64,000 nt of DNA, from the NCBI RefSeq assembly GCF_000739065.1, contig NZ_CP009149.1, positions 1,054,001 to 1,118,000 on the forward strand, written 5' to 3'. Numbering within the stretch: position 1 is the stretch's first letter; each line of letters opens with the position of its first letter. The notes under the pieces were generated by a model that saw only the letters and a list, made by a program, of their open reading frames with translations, made no database searches and had not been told where the DNA came from. The stretch comes from Methanocaldococcus bathoardescens (GTDB lineage: Archaea; AGJL01; Methanococci; Methanococcales; Methanocaldococcaceae). Of the stretch, positions 19,369 through 28,434 are shown piece after piece. Both the position numbers and the translations under genes were made by a program.

Positions 19369-20667
19369 TTATCTCCTTAACTGCTCTCCAATAATCTCAT
19401 CCACTCTCTTTAAAAATTCTTTCACTTTATCTTTTGGAACTACTGCTCCAGAGGCTACATCATGTCCTCCTCCACTACCACCAAATTTTTTTGCAATAGA
19501 CATAGCAACACTTAAATTTAAGCCCTTATTTACAAGCTCTCTATTCCCCCTCGCAGAGAATTTTGCTATATCCCCTTCAATATGATAACCAACAACTGGT
19601 TTATCATCAACCAATATAGAGGCAATAACTCCAATCATCCCTTTTTTACCTTCAAAATAACAAATGTTATCTAATTTTTTTAGTTTAACATTTTTAAGCT
19701 CATTAATTAGATTCTTTTTATATTCCCATAAAATTTCATTACCTATTTTTATACACTCATTATCTTCTAAGCATATACCAATACCTACAGCAAATAACCC
19801 ATTTCTACCAACAGCATTTAACATCTCTGATAATAAAAAAGCGTCTCTAATTTTATGCTCAATTAAATACCTATCAATCATCAAGTTTTCAATTTTAGGA
19901 TATTTGAAGACTATTGCCGATAAAAGCTTTTTTCTATCAGAATCATCTAATTCTTTTTTATTTGGGTCTATACCAATGTCTTTTAAAAACTTAAATGCTT
20001 TTACTTCAGAAGCTAACTCTGGGATATATGGTTTAGTGCAATATGCAATTGCCTTATGCATCTCTACGTTGTATATGTTGTAAATTATATCACTCATTAT
20101 CTTAACGTATCTATACTCTCTCGCCTCATTCACTATAAACTTGTTTAATCCTAAAAGAGGGTTGTATTGCATATCTCCAATAATTCCAGCTATTGCTAAG
20201 ACGCTTAAATCATAATAGCCAAATTCTCTCGCCACTAAATAACAAACTCCACTTGCTGTTATTTCCCTCGCTCCATCTACTCCAAAAATGTGTGGGTTTA
20301 GTTGAATAATATTTTCATTGACAAAACTCTCTTCTATAATTGGTGGATGATGGTCTAAGATTATTGCATTAAAGTTGTGTTTTATTATATCCTCTATCTG
20401 CCCACTACCCATATCTGCAAATATAAAAAGTGGTTTATTTACTTCATTTTCCTTAGTTAATTTTTCAATAACCTCCTTAGATAGATGTTCAACAACAGTT
20501 AAATGAAATAATTTGTTTGTCCTCATCAGCATCTTAGCCAATATTCCTCCACTACTCAATCCATCCGTATCGTGATGAGTTATAACTCTAATATATCCGT
20601 AGTGGTTCAATATCTTCTCTTTAATGGCTTTAGTTACTTTTTCTATTTCTTTAACTTTTTCAATCAT
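19369..20667 (-). CDS. RecJ-like DHH/DHHA1 phosphoesterase (single-strand nuclease)
   Basis: This 432-aa protein has the DHH-family motifs: VITHHDTDGLSSGG (about residue 30), FADMGSG, ILDHHPP (about residue 105) and a C-terminal DHHA1 motif KFGGSGGGHDVASGA. Archaeal relatives are RecJ/GAN exonucleases that associate with GINS and the replicative helicase, and the M. jannaschii copy is known as a second RecJ (recalled). Metal-binding Asp/His residues appear intact, so activity is expected. It is transcribed alone, upstream of nrdD on the same strand. Confidence 0.85.
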   Translation of the reverse strand: MIEKVKEIEKVTKAIKEKILNHYGYIRVITHHDTDGLSSGGILAKMLMRTNKLFHLTVVEHLSKEVIEKLTKENEVNKPLFIFADMGSGQIEDIIKHNFNAIILDHHPPIIEESFVNENIIQLNPHIFGVDGAREITASGVCYLVAREFGYYDLSVLAIAGIIGDMQYNPLLGLNKFIVNEAREYRYVKIMSDIIYNIYNVEMHKAIAYCTKPYIPELASEVKAFKFLKDIGIDPNKKELDDSDRKKLLSAIVFKYPKIENLMIDRYLIEHKIRDAFLLSEMLNAVGRNGLFAVGIGICLEDNECIKIGNEILWEYKKNLINELKNVKLKKLDNICYFEGKKGMIGVIASILVDDKPVVGYHIEGDIAKFSARGNRELVNKGLNLSVAMSIAKKFGGSGGGHDVASGAVVPKDKVKEFLKRVDEIIGEQLRR

Positions 20668-20796
20668 GTTTTCCCTCTATTTCTTTAACTTATATATTAT
20701 AAATGCGTTGTAAATAATATAGAGAAATGCACTATTTTTATTAAGATAGAACAATATATTTAAGAATTTCTAAAAAATTGTTTAACGGTGGTATTT

Positions 20797-21546
20797 TTGG
20801 AAAAACTAAAGAAATTGAAAAATAATCTTAAAGAAAAATTTGAAAATAAAAAAGTTATTATTGCTTATTCTGGTGGGATAGACAGTTTGCTTTTATCCAT
20901 ACTACTATCAGAGATTACTGAAACTTTATGTGTTTTTATAAAAACCCCTTACATTTCAGCATGGTCTTTAAATAATGCAATTCTCAATGCAAAAAAATAT
21001 AACCTAAATTTAAAAGTTATTAAAGTTGATAAGATTATTGAAAATGTTCCAGAGAGATGTTATTTGTGCAAAAAAATGTTTTTTGAAATCTTAACTAAAG
21101 AGAAAGAAAAATATAATTACGATGTTGTTGTTGATGGAACCCATTATGATGATTTATTTGAAGATAGGCCTGGATTAAAAGCTAAAGAAGAATTTAATAT
21201 AGTTTCTCCATTTGCAGATTTTAAGATTGGTAAAAAAGATATCTTAGAGATAGCTAAAGAGCTAAATATAAATATTCCTCCAAAAGAAACGTGTTTATTA
21301 ACAAGATTTGAGTTCAATAGAGAAATTTCAATAGAATATTTAAAGAAGATAGAAAGATTAGAAGAATTTTTAAGAAATTATGTAAAAGGGGCTATAAGGG
21401 TTAGAGATTATAAAAATTTGGCTGTTATTGAGATTGAAGATGATTTAAATAATATAATTAACAAAAAAGAAGAAATTATCAAAAAATTTAAAGATTATGG
21501 ATTTAAAAAGGTTTGTATAAATTTAGAAGAGTATAAAGGTTATTGA
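20797..21546 (+). CDS. LarE-like ATP-dependent sulfur-transfer (PP-loop) protein
   Basis: This protein of about 249 aa has the PP-loop motif IIAYSGGIDSLLL and the LarE-type NVPERCYLCKKMFF, whose cysteine supplies sulfur in the sacrificial type of LarE. DGTHYDD and FADFKIGKKDI also fit the family. LarE in lactobacilli builds a nickel-pincer nucleotide; no LarB or LarC gene is visible here, so the target in this methanogen is unknown. A TTG start at 20797 fits the GGTGGT site; the alternative is a GTG at 20788. Its end overlaps the aRF1 stop by 7 bp, tail to tail. Confidence 0.75.
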   Translation: MEKLKKLKNNLKEKFENKKVIIAYSGGIDSLLLSILLSEITETLCVFIKTPYISAWSLNNAILNAKKYNLNLKVIKVDKIIENVPERCYLCKKMFFEILTKEKEKYNYDVVVDGTHYDDLFEDRPGLKAKEEFNIVSPFADFKIGKKDILEIAKELNINIPPKETCLLTRFEFNREISIEYLKKIERLEEFLRNYVKGAIRVRDYKNLAVIEIEDDLNNIINKKEEIIKKFKDYGFKKVCINLEEYKGY

Positions 21547-22805
21547 TGAATCTTGTATCTCAATATAGCAGCTATTCCCTTAAATGCATTTAAAATCATA
21601 GCTCCTTCTTCTGTTTCTGAAGAGACAGTTATAAGTTTAGCCCCGCTCTGCTCACATAACTCTGAAAGATATTCAATATAATCTTTTTCTTCAACAATAC
21701 TTAAAGCTCCTCCACATTTTGGACATTGTGCATTTTTAAGCTCCTCTTCCAATTTAATAAGTTCAAGTTTTGTAACTGTTTTTTCTTCTAAGTAATCACA
21801 GTTATTACATGCTATCTTTACCTTATATTTCTCTAATTCTTCAGAAACAATTAAAGTATCAACAGCTCCCATCATTAAAGCTTCTAAAACCTCTTTTTCA
21901 CCATAGCATGCCAATCCTCCATCCTCTTTAATTAATTCCTTTAAAAATCTCTGAACAGCTTCTCTCTCTTTCATCAACTCAACATCTTTCAATAATGGGG
22001 CTGCTTTCTCTAAAAGCTCCCTTATACCAAACTCTTCTGTATAGCATAAATCAAATGTATCCAATACAATCTTTTTAAGTTCATGATGTAAGTAATCTCC
22101 TTCAACAAACTCGTTTTTAGTATGGCCAGGTCCTCCAACTAAAATTCCCCTAAGTTTTTTCTCTTGTAATAATGGAAGGAATTGCTCATTTGCTTTCTGC
22201 CCTACTCTCTGCAAGAACTCATGAGCGGCTAAATCTATAAGCCTTTCTAATCTTCTTGCTGACTGTCCTCCTGCTTTAAACTTTCCAGGTACTCCACTTG
22301 TTAGTTTTTTTAAGATATTTATGTTTCTACCTTTAACTAACGCTATTGTTGCCTCGTTTCTATCAACCAATATAACTCCATACGCATCTTTATCTTCTAA
22401 AAACTCTTCTAATGGTTCTAAGTAAAATTCTGAATCACACCTATAGATGTATGTTTTTATTGGTTCTGGTGGTTCTATAACATAAGTTTCCATTTTTTCT
22501 GTTCCTGGCCCATTTCTTGGAACCATTCCAGCAAATATAACAACTCCTTTCTCTAAAGGTTCTTTCAATAGCTTTAATCTCTGCAAAATTGCTTCTATTG
22601 CTGATTGAACATTTTTTCTTGTACTTTTACTTTTAATGTTTGATGCCTGTGACATCTCTTCCCTTAAATGCTGAGCTACATCAGATATTCTTCTACCTGC
22701 TGGAATATAAAGGCTAATAAGTTCAGTCCCCTTACCTTTTTTTGTTTTTAGTTCTTTTAACATCTTTTTAAATAAATATAATTGTTTTGAATCATTTGAT
22801 GCCAT
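21540..22805 (-). CDS. prf1: Peptide chain release factor aRF1
   Basis: This 421-aa protein is the archaeal class I release factor. It has NIKS (residues 56-59, stop-codon reading) and GGQ (residues 179-181, peptidyl-tRNA hydrolysis). The C-terminal domain carries a four-cysteine zinc ribbon (CNNC and CPKC, about residues 338-369). The ATG at 22803-22805 is chosen because GGTGATAGTT precedes it. A TATA-like element (GGATATAAAA on the minus strand near 22845) lies upstream. Confidence 0.95.
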   Translation of the reverse strand: MASNDSKQLYLFKKMLKELKTKKGKGTELISLYIPAGRRISDVAQHLREEMSQASNIKSKSTRKNVQSAIEAILQRLKLLKEPLEKGVVIFAGMVPRNGPGTEKMETYVIEPPEPIKTYIYRCDSEFYLEPLEEFLEDKDAYGVILVDRNEATIALVKGRNINILKKLTSGVPGKFKAGGQSARRLERLIDLAAHEFLQRVGQKANEQFLPLLQEKKLRGILVGGPGHTKNEFVEGDYLHHELKKIVLDTFDLCYTEEFGIRELLEKAAPLLKDVELMKEREAVQRFLKELIKEDGGLACYGEKEVLEALMMGAVDTLIVSEELEKYKVKIACNNCDYLEEKTVTKLELIKLEEELKNAQCPKCGGALSIVEEKDYIEYLSELCEQSGAKLITVSSETEEGAMILNAFKGIAAILRYKIHQ

Positions 22806-22972
22806 AACTATCACCATAAATCTTTATTTTTAAATTTTGTTTTATATCCAATTTTTAAAATCGTAAAATCAGATATTGTGTTTTTATTGCTTATTTCATT
22901 AATGATTTATAAAAATGAGACATTAAGTGTGAGCGTAAAATATTATAAAATAAAGATTTATATATAATTTTG

Positions 22973-23788
22973 CTAAGCTGATTTATCCTTTTTAATGAAA
23001 TTTTTAACAACATCCAATACATTTTCTGAGATAACGTATTTTGCATTATCTTTTAACACATTATTAGCCACTTCTAAAGCCTTATACAATTGAGCTTCAT
23101 CTTTAAAGTATTGTCTTGCCGCTTCTGCCACTATTTGTATTGCCTTTGCTTGCCCCTCTGCCTCAATTCTCAAACTCTCAGCAATACCTTGAGCTCTCAA
23201 TATCCTACTCTGCTTCTCTCCCTCTGCCTCCAATATAGCGGCTCTTTTTAATCTCTCTGCTTTCATCTGCTGAGCCATTGCATTTTTAATATCTTCTGGC
23301 GGGTCTATTTCTTTAACTTCAACCTTTTCAATCCTAACTCCCCAAGCATCTGTTTCTCTGTCCAAAATTTCTAATAACTTTGAGTTTATATACTCTCTTT
23401 TATTTAAAACCTCATCCAATTCCATACTACCAATTATAGCCCTTAATGTTGTTTGTGCTAAGTTTATTATGGCATATTCATAATTCTCTACTTCTAAAAT
23501 AGCCTTTTCAACGTCTATAACTCTATAATAAACAACTGCATCTACTTTTACAACTGCATTATCCTTTGTAATCATTTCTTGTGGTGGAATGTCAGTAACT
23601 CTCGTCCTCATATCAACCTTAACAGGCACATCTAAGAATGGAATAATTATATTTATTCCTGGCTTTAATCTCCCAATAACCCTACCCAATCTAAAAATTA
23701 ACCCTCCTTCATATTGATTGACAATAACTATTGCTTTAACAATTATAAACAATGCTATAATTCCCAATAATAGCCAAAACCAAAACAT
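22973..23788 (-). CDS. Stomatin/prohibitin-like (SPFH) membrane protein
   Basis: This 271-aa protein starts [23 protein letters not shown], one membrane segment, then the SPFH domain ([40 protein letters not shown]). An Ala/Glu-rich coiled-coil follows ([20 protein letters not shown]). It is paired with the NfeD gene, whose stop codon lies just upstream. SPFH-NfeD pairs form membrane microdomain complexes, and in archaea a related pair has a partner membrane protease. The ATG at 23788 follows AAGGTGA. Confidence 0.9.
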   Translation of the reverse strand: MFWFWLLLGIIALFIIVKAIVIVNQYEGGLIFRLGRVIGRLKPGINIIIPFLDVPVKVDMRTRVTDIPPQEMITKDNAVVKVDAVVYYRVIDVEKAILEVENYEYAIINLAQTTLRAIIGSMELDEVLNKREYINSKLLEILDRETDAWGVRIEKVEVKEIDPPEDIKNAMAQQMKAERLKRAAILEAEGEKQSRILRAQGIAESLRIEAEGQAKAIQIVAEAARQYFKDEAQLYKALEVANNVLKDNAKYVISENVLDVVKNFIKKDKSA

Positions 23789-23789
23789 A

Positions 23790-24206
23790 TTATTCACCTT
23801 CAAACTTTTTGACTATTAGTGAGACCCCTTCAACCCCAACAATTTCAACTTTATCTCCATTCTTTATTTTATCTTCAGATTTTGCTAACCATATTTGATT
23901 TTCTATCTCAACCCTCCCATAGCCATTTTCTTCAAAATCCCCTATTGCTATCCCAATCTTTCCAACAAACCTTTCAGCCCCCACTTTTATTTCTTTTCCT
24001 ACGCCATAGACAAATTTGTGTAGGATAATTATAGTTAAAATTCCAGCAATTATTGAAGAAATAAATGCATATTGTGGAATTATTAACAAAAATATCCCAT
24101 ATATTAATAGAGCCACCCCCCACGCAGGAAAATACAGCCCTGGAATCACAGCTTCTAATGCCATTACCAAAAACCCTGCCAATATAAAGATATAACCAAT
24201 ATCCAT
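23790..24206 (-). CDS. NfeD-like membrane protein
   Basis: This 138-aa protein has three hydrophobic segments within the first 70 residues ([49 protein letters not shown]). An OB-fold-like C-terminal domain follows ([37 protein letters not shown]). This is the short NfeD form without the protease domain. It directly precedes the stomatin gene and is translationally coupled to it. Confidence 0.85.
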   Translation of the reverse strand: MDIGYIFILAGFLVMALEAVIPGLYFPAWGVALLIYGIFLLIIPQYAFISSIIAGILTIIILHKFVYGVGKEIKVGAERFVGKIGIAIGDFEENGYGRVEIENQIWLAKSEDKIKNGDKVEIVGVEGVSLIVKKFEGE

Positions 24207-24292
24207 TTACATCCCACATTACCCTCTCTCAGTTTCTTAATTAATTATAATTTATTGTAATATTTAAAATTTTTTGTTCTTTGTCAGTTATG

Positions 24293-24300
24293 TTTATATA
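24293..24300 (+). promoter_or_regulatory. TATA box for the FKBP gene
   Basis: TTTATATA lies about 80 bases before the FKBP start and is followed by another TATA-like stretch (GGTTTATATT). The gap between nfeD and the FKBP gene contains nothing else that I recognise. Confidence 0.45.
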
Positions 24301-24379
24301 TGGTTTATATTAAAATTATGAAAGATTTTTAAACTCATCAAATCATTGAACTTTTGCTAAATTAAAAGAGGTGGAAGAT

Positions 24380-25090
24380 ATGGTAGAAAAAGGAAAAATG
24401 GTAAAGATTAGCTATGACGGATACGTTGATGGAAAACTCTTTGATACAACTAATGAAGAATTGGCTAAAAAAGAAGGCATTTATAATCCTGCAATAGTTT
24501 ATGGTCCTGTTGCTATTTTTGCCGGGGAAGGGCAAGTATTGCCAGGATTAGATGAAGTTATATTAGAGATGGATGTTGGAGAAGAGAGGGAAGTTGTTTT
24601 ACCTCCAGAAAAAGCATTTGGTAAGAGAGATCCATCAAAAATAAAATTAGTTCCATTATCAGAATTTAAAAAGAGAGGAATTAAGCCAATAAAAGGATTA
24701 CCTATAACCATAGATGGAATGCCAGGAAAAATTGTTAGTATAAACAGTGGAAGAGTTTTAGTTGATTTTAACCATGAATTAGCTGGAAAAGAAGTAAAAT
24801 ATAGAATAAAAATAGAGGAAATTATTGAAGATAAAAAGGATATAGTAAAAGAAATTGTAAAGATGTATGTTCCAAGATTGGGTGATGTAAAAGTAACTAT
24901 TAGAAATGGAACAGTTAAAATAGAATTGCCAGAATTTGCTCCATTCATCCCAAACATCCAAACAGCTAAGATGGCTATTGCCAATGAAATATTGAAGAGA
25001 TTAGAAGATGCTGAAAAAGTTAACTTTGTTGAAACATTTGAAAGAAAAAAAGAGAATAAAGAAGAAAAAACTGAAGAAAAGAATGAATAA
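24380..25090 (+). CDS. Long-type FKBP peptidyl-prolyl cis-trans isomerase
   Basis: This 236-aa cytoplasmic protein begins [20 protein letters not shown] and has a SlyD-like insert-in-flap arrangement with [20 protein letters not shown] and [15 protein letters not shown] roughly 90-residue C-terminal domain follows, as in the archaeal 26-kDa FKBPs, and the protein ends in a Lys/Glu tail. It should act as a prolyl isomerase and chaperone. The ATG at 24380 follows GAGGTGGA. Confidence 0.92.
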   Translation: MVEKGKMVKISYDGYVDGKLFDTTNEELAKKEGIYNPAIVYGPVAIFAGEGQVLPGLDEVILEMDVGEEREVVLPPEKAFGKRDPSKIKLVPLSEFKKRGIKPIKGLPITIDGMPGKIVSINSGRVLVDFNHELAGKEVKYRIKIEEIIEDKKDIVKEIVKMYVPRLGDVKVTIRNGTVKIELPEFAPFIPNIQTAKMAIANEILKRLEDAEKVNFVETFERKKENKEEKTEEKNE

Positions 25091-25191
25091 ATTTATATAT
25101 TCTAATTAATTTAAAATCATTACGTAGCTTTTTTATAATTAATCTCTTAATATCTATTTTTAAAAACCCAAATTTTTAGTAGTGGATAGTT

Positions 25192-26085
25192 ATGAGAGAT
25201 AGATTTGGTAGAGAAATTAGGTCTTTTAGAATTTCTGTAACCAATAAATGCAATTTACAGTGCTTTTATTGCCATAAAGAGGGACATAATTCAGATAATA
25301 ACAGATACATGACAGCTGAAGAAATTGGAATTATAGCTAAGACATCAACAAAATTTGGTGTTAGAAAGATAAAAATTTCTGGTGGTGAGCCGTTATTAAG
25401 GAAAGATATTTGTGAAATCATTGAAAATATTAGAGATGAAAAAATAAAAGATATTTCTTTAACAACTAATGGAATCCTTTTAGAACATTTAGCTGATAAA
25501 CTTAAAGATGCTGGATTAAATAGAGTTAATGTGAGCTTAGATACTTTAAATCCTGAATTATATAAAAAAATTACAAAATTTGAAGATGTTGAGAGAGTAA
25601 TAAATGGGATAAAGAAAGCAATAGATGTTGGATTAACTCCATTAAAGGTCAATTTTTTAGCTATGAGTTTGAATATTAAAGATTTACAAAATATTATGGA
25701 ATTCTGCAGAGATGTTGGGGCTATTTTACAAATTATTGAGTTTATTCCCTTAAAAGAGACACTTAAAAAATATTATTATGACATCTCCTCAATAGAAAAT
25801 GAAATTAAAGAAAAAGCTGATAAAGTTATTACAAGAAAATTCATGCAGAATAGGAAAAAATACATTGTCGATGGATTAGAAATTGAGTTTGTAAGACCTA
25901 TGGACAATAGTGAGTTTTGCATGCACTGCACAAGGATAAGATTAACTTATGACGGCTACTTAAAGCCATGTTTGTTGAGGGATGACAACTTAGTTGATAT
26001 ATTAACTCCATTAAGAAAAGGTGAAAACTTAGAGTCGTATTTTGTTGAATGTATAAATAGAAGAGAACCATATTTTAAATTGTAG
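25192..26085 (+). CDS. moaA: MoaA: GTP 3',8-cyclase (molybdopterin biosynthesis)
   Basis: This 297-aa radical SAM enzyme has the N-terminal cluster motif Cys-x3-Cys-x2-Cys (NKCNLQCFYCHKEG), SGGEPLLR and TTNGILL. The second cluster motif is near residue 245 (EFCMHCTRIRLTYDGYLKPC). The C-terminal GG typical of bacterial MoaA is not seen. It makes the pterin precursor of molybdopterin/tungstopterin, needed for formylmethanofuran and formate dehydrogenases. Its 3' end overlaps the CooC-like gene by 11 bp, tail to tail. Confidence 0.92.
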   Translation: MRDRFGREIRSFRISVTNKCNLQCFYCHKEGHNSDNNRYMTAEEIGIIAKTSTKFGVRKIKISGGEPLLRKDICEIIENIRDEKIKDISLTTNGILLEHLADKLKDAGLNRVNVSLDTLNPELYKKITKFEDVERVINGIKKAIDVGLTPLKVNFLAMSLNIKDLQNIMEFCRDVGAILQIIEFIPLKETLKKYYYDISSIENEIKEKADKVITRKFMQNRKKYIVDGLEIEFVRPMDNSEFCMHCTRIRLTYDGYLKPCLLRDDNLVDILTPLRKGENLESYFVECINRREPYFKL

Positions 26086-26851
26086 AGTTTTTTAATTTTA
26101 GAATGTAATTAAATACTTTCTCTATCTCTTTTGCAGCTTTTGAGTTTAAATCAGCTGGTCTTCCTACAAATTCACTTTTTATAACCTCTTCATCGTAAGG
26201 AATAAATCCAACAACATCTAACCCAAGTTCTTTTTGAATGACATCCTTTAATAATTCTTTATTTTCGTCTCTCACTTTATTAACAATAACTCCCAAATTT
26301 TTTATTCCCAAATCGTTAGCTAATTTTTTCATTCTTTTTGCAGTTATTAAAGATTTTTTTGTTGGCTCTACAACAATAAGCATTAAATCAACATCTTCTA
26401 TTGTTTTCCTCCCAAAGTGTTCAATCCCTGCTTCCATGTCCAATATAACAACTTCATCTCTCTTTAAAATTAAATGTCTTAATAATCTTCTCAATAAAAC
26501 AGAAGCAGGGCAAACACAGCCTTCTCCTCCTTCCTCTATAGTCCCCATAACTAAGATAGTTATATTCCCTATTTTATAACCAACTTTGTCTATTAAATCA
26601 TCAACTTTAGGATTTATTCTAAAAATACTTCCATAAGTTCCGGGTTTAGCTCCTGTTCTTTCTTCTATTATATCATGTCTTTTTGATAATGGAACTATCT
26701 CTTCCTCAATCCCAAAAGCCAATGCTAATGTAGGATTTGGGTCACAATCAACTCCAATGACTTTAAAGCCATTTCTCTCAAATAATCTCATTAATGTTGA
26801 GGCTATGAATGTTTTTCCTACTCCTCCTTTTCCAGTTATTGCTATTTTCAT
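26075..26851 (-). CDS. CooC/MinD-like P-loop ATPase
   Basis: This 258-aa protein has the deviant Walker A motif KGGVGKTFIA at residues 8-17, VDCDPNPTLALA, and VILDMEAGIEHFG. The CVCPASVLLRRLL segment holds the Cys-x-Cys that binds metal at the dimer interface in CooC proteins. CooC-type ATPases insert nickel into CO dehydrogenase clusters; here the client is not next to the gene. A maturation role is inferred from family only. Confidence 0.88.
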   Translation of the reverse strand: MKIAITGKGGVGKTFIASTLMRLFERNGFKVIGVDCDPNPTLALAFGIEEEIVPLSKRHDIIEERTGAKPGTYGSIFRINPKVDDLIDKVGYKIGNITILVMGTIEEGGEGCVCPASVLLRRLLRHLILKRDEVVILDMEAGIEHFGRKTIEDVDLMLIVVEPTKKSLITAKRMKKLANDLGIKNLGVIVNKVRDENKELLKDVIQKELGLDVVGFIPYDEEVIKSEFVGRPADLNSKAAKEIEKVFNYILKLKNSTI

Positions 26852-26876
26852 TTTATCGCCATTAAATTATTGCTAA

Positions 26877-26913
26877 GATATCTAATAGAGGGGCGTAACC
26901 TTACATAGATATC
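26877..26913. repeat. Hairpin between the CooC-like and ATPase genes
   Basis: GATATCTA (26877-26884) pairs with TAGATATC (26906-26913), and AGG/CCT pair inside around GGCGTAA. It lies in the 77-bp gap between two minus-strand genes and could mark the end of the ATPase transcript. Confidence 0.5.
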
Positions 26914-26928
26914 CAATATCCATTTATT

Positions 26929-28008
26929 TTATAACAACTTCTTTATCGCGTTCCACACTAAATAACTCTGCGGTTTTAGAATTCCTTCAATAGGGTTTAA
27001 GAATAAAATGTTTCTTTTAATTAAATAAATATAAACTGGCTCTGATATGTCATCATCACTAATCTCATAATTATCTTTAAATAATTTTAACGCTTCAATG
27101 ATATCCTCTTTTTTAATCTCTATAACTTCTTCCCCAATAACAACTTTTGGTTTTATATAATTTAACTCTTTCAAAAAATATTTTAATTTTTGTTGTTCAT
27201 CCATTAGTAAAGTTTCTAAAATCTCTTTTAAATCCTTATTTTTTAATTTATCAATAACATAGATTATATCTGCCGGCTTCCCACCAACATAGCTATAAAT
27301 TAACTCTTTATTATCATCAGAGAGTTTTTTATTTAAAATATTTTCTGATAGAAAATCAATAAATCTTAAGGCAGTTTCTTTATCAAAGTCATCCACTAAA
27401 ATGTAATCTACTCTACCTTTTAACATTGCCTCATTATAAACTCTCTCAATAAATAAACTATCTGAACTTAGGCAGATGATATGACATAAATGCCTTTCTT
27501 TTGTTAAATCTACAAAGAAATTAAAAAGTTCATATATTAAAAATCCGTTAATCTTCATATCTCCTATCTTTTGTAGTTCATCTATAATTAATATTGGTTG
27601 TTTTCCATCCTTTTTAATATTTTCAAACACTTCAATTATGTATTTGAAAATATTTTTACTTCTTTTTTTGTTTAATAATTCATTTAAAGTGTTTTTAGGG
27701 ATTGGAATGCCATACAAAGAAGGCATATCTTTTATTAAACTTTTTATTATATCCAATGGGCTTTTGTCATTTTCATACTCTTCAAATAAAACTTCTATAA
27801 AATCATCATATTTTGATAAAAACATTGCCCTAAGATTTATATAAAACACAACATGCTTATCTTTATCTAATCTGTTGTTTATTATCTCATTTATTAAGGC
27901 AGTTTTTCCTGAATTTATAGAGCCAAAAATAAAATTAATTCTTTGTGGCTCAGATTCTATGATTGAGAGAATTTCTTTAATCTCTTTTTCTCTATTAAAA
28001 AATTTCAT
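26929..28008 (-). CDS. Archaeal AAA/STAND-type ATPase (ATPase_2 family), copy 1
   Basis: This 359-aa protein starts [19 protein letters not shown]. It has Walker A at residues 29-36 (GSINSGKT), Walker [32 protein letters not shown] and [15 protein letters not shown] helical C-terminal winged-helix-like region ends the protein. It belongs to a family expanded in Methanocaldococcus and not assigned a function. A paralogue (30166-31191) sits on the other side of the S-layer gene facing away. The nucleotide-binding residues look intact. Confidence 0.85.
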   Translation of the reverse strand: MKFFNREKEIKEILSIIESEPQRINFIFGSINSGKTALINEIINNRLDKDKHVVFYINLRAMFLSKYDDFIEVLFEEYENDKSPLDIIKSLIKDMPSLYGIPIPKNTLNELLNKKRSKNIFKYIIEVFENIKKDGKQPILIIDELQKIGDMKINGFLIYELFNFFVDLTKERHLCHIICLSSDSLFIERVYNEAMLKGRVDYILVDDFDKETALRFIDFLSENILNKKLSDDNKELIYSYVGGKPADIIYVIDKLKNKDLKEILETLLMDEQQKLKYFLKELNYIKPKVVIGEEVIEIKKEDIIEALKLFKDNYEISDDDISEPVYIYLIKRNILFLNPIEGILKPQSYLVWNAIKKLL

Positions 28009-28056
28009 AAATATTCACCAATATTTCAATCTTAATTTTTTGTCTTTTTTAACATT

Positions 28057-28163
28057 TATAGTTTTTTGCAAAATATCTTGGGATGAATAAGGAAAATGTG
28101 AAGCTCTTGAAGAGCTTCAAATATATGCCTTATATAATTTAATAAGTTTTGCAAAAAACTATA
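28057..28163. mobile_element. MITE-like element, copy 1
   Basis: TATAGTTTTTTGCAAAA at 28057-28073 is repeated in inverted form at 28147-28163, a perfect 17-bp pair. ATAAGG/CCTTAT (28087-28092, 28128-28133) pair inside it, and the centre is a perfect hairpin GAAGCTCT-TGA-AGAGCTTC (28100-28118). A second element with the same 17-bp ends lies at 38987-39098. There is no coding capacity. Here it lies between divergent genes, so it is not simply a terminator. Confidence 0.65.
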
Positions 28164-28320
28164 TTTCTTGCGAGATTTTTATAAATTTCTGTTGAATATT
28201 TGAATATATCAAAATTCATTTTTAGCTATTTAAAAAAGTTGCAAAAGTTTGTAACTTTTTTTATTTTAAAATTAAGAAATATATTATCTCAAATTTAGAA
28301 TATCTAAAGTATAATAAAAA

Positions 28321-28373
28321 TTCACATCGTAAAACTATTGTTATAACCGTTTCATATCGTAAGATTTATATAG
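28321..28373 (+). promoter_or_regulatory. S-layer promoter with duplicated upstream motif
   Basis: TTTATATAG at 28365-28373, preceded by TCGTAAGA, is the likely TATA box, about 65 bases before the S-layer start codon. TTCACATCGTAA at 28321 and TTCATATCGTAA at 28351 are direct repeats 30 bp apart. The downstream copy abuts the TATA box. The rest of the gap (28164-28320) is A+T-rich with no visible gene. Confidence 0.7.
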
Positions 28374-28434
28374 TAGTTTGTCGAAGGTATATACCGTCAA
28401 TCAAAATAACAATATAAAACTTAGGTGATAAAGT

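Noticed and set aside
26075-26085. Overlap of moaA with the CooC-like gene as a sign of annotation error
   Set aside because: Both stop codons are unambiguous and both proteins end normally; the tail-to-tail overlap of 11 bp is real, as is the 7-bp one at 21540-21546.
28164-28320. Additional gene or RNA between the MITE-like element and the S-layer promoter
   Set aside because: Only A+T-rich sequence with a weak GTTGCAAAAG-type inverted repeat; no open frame, box motif or promoter-terminator pair.
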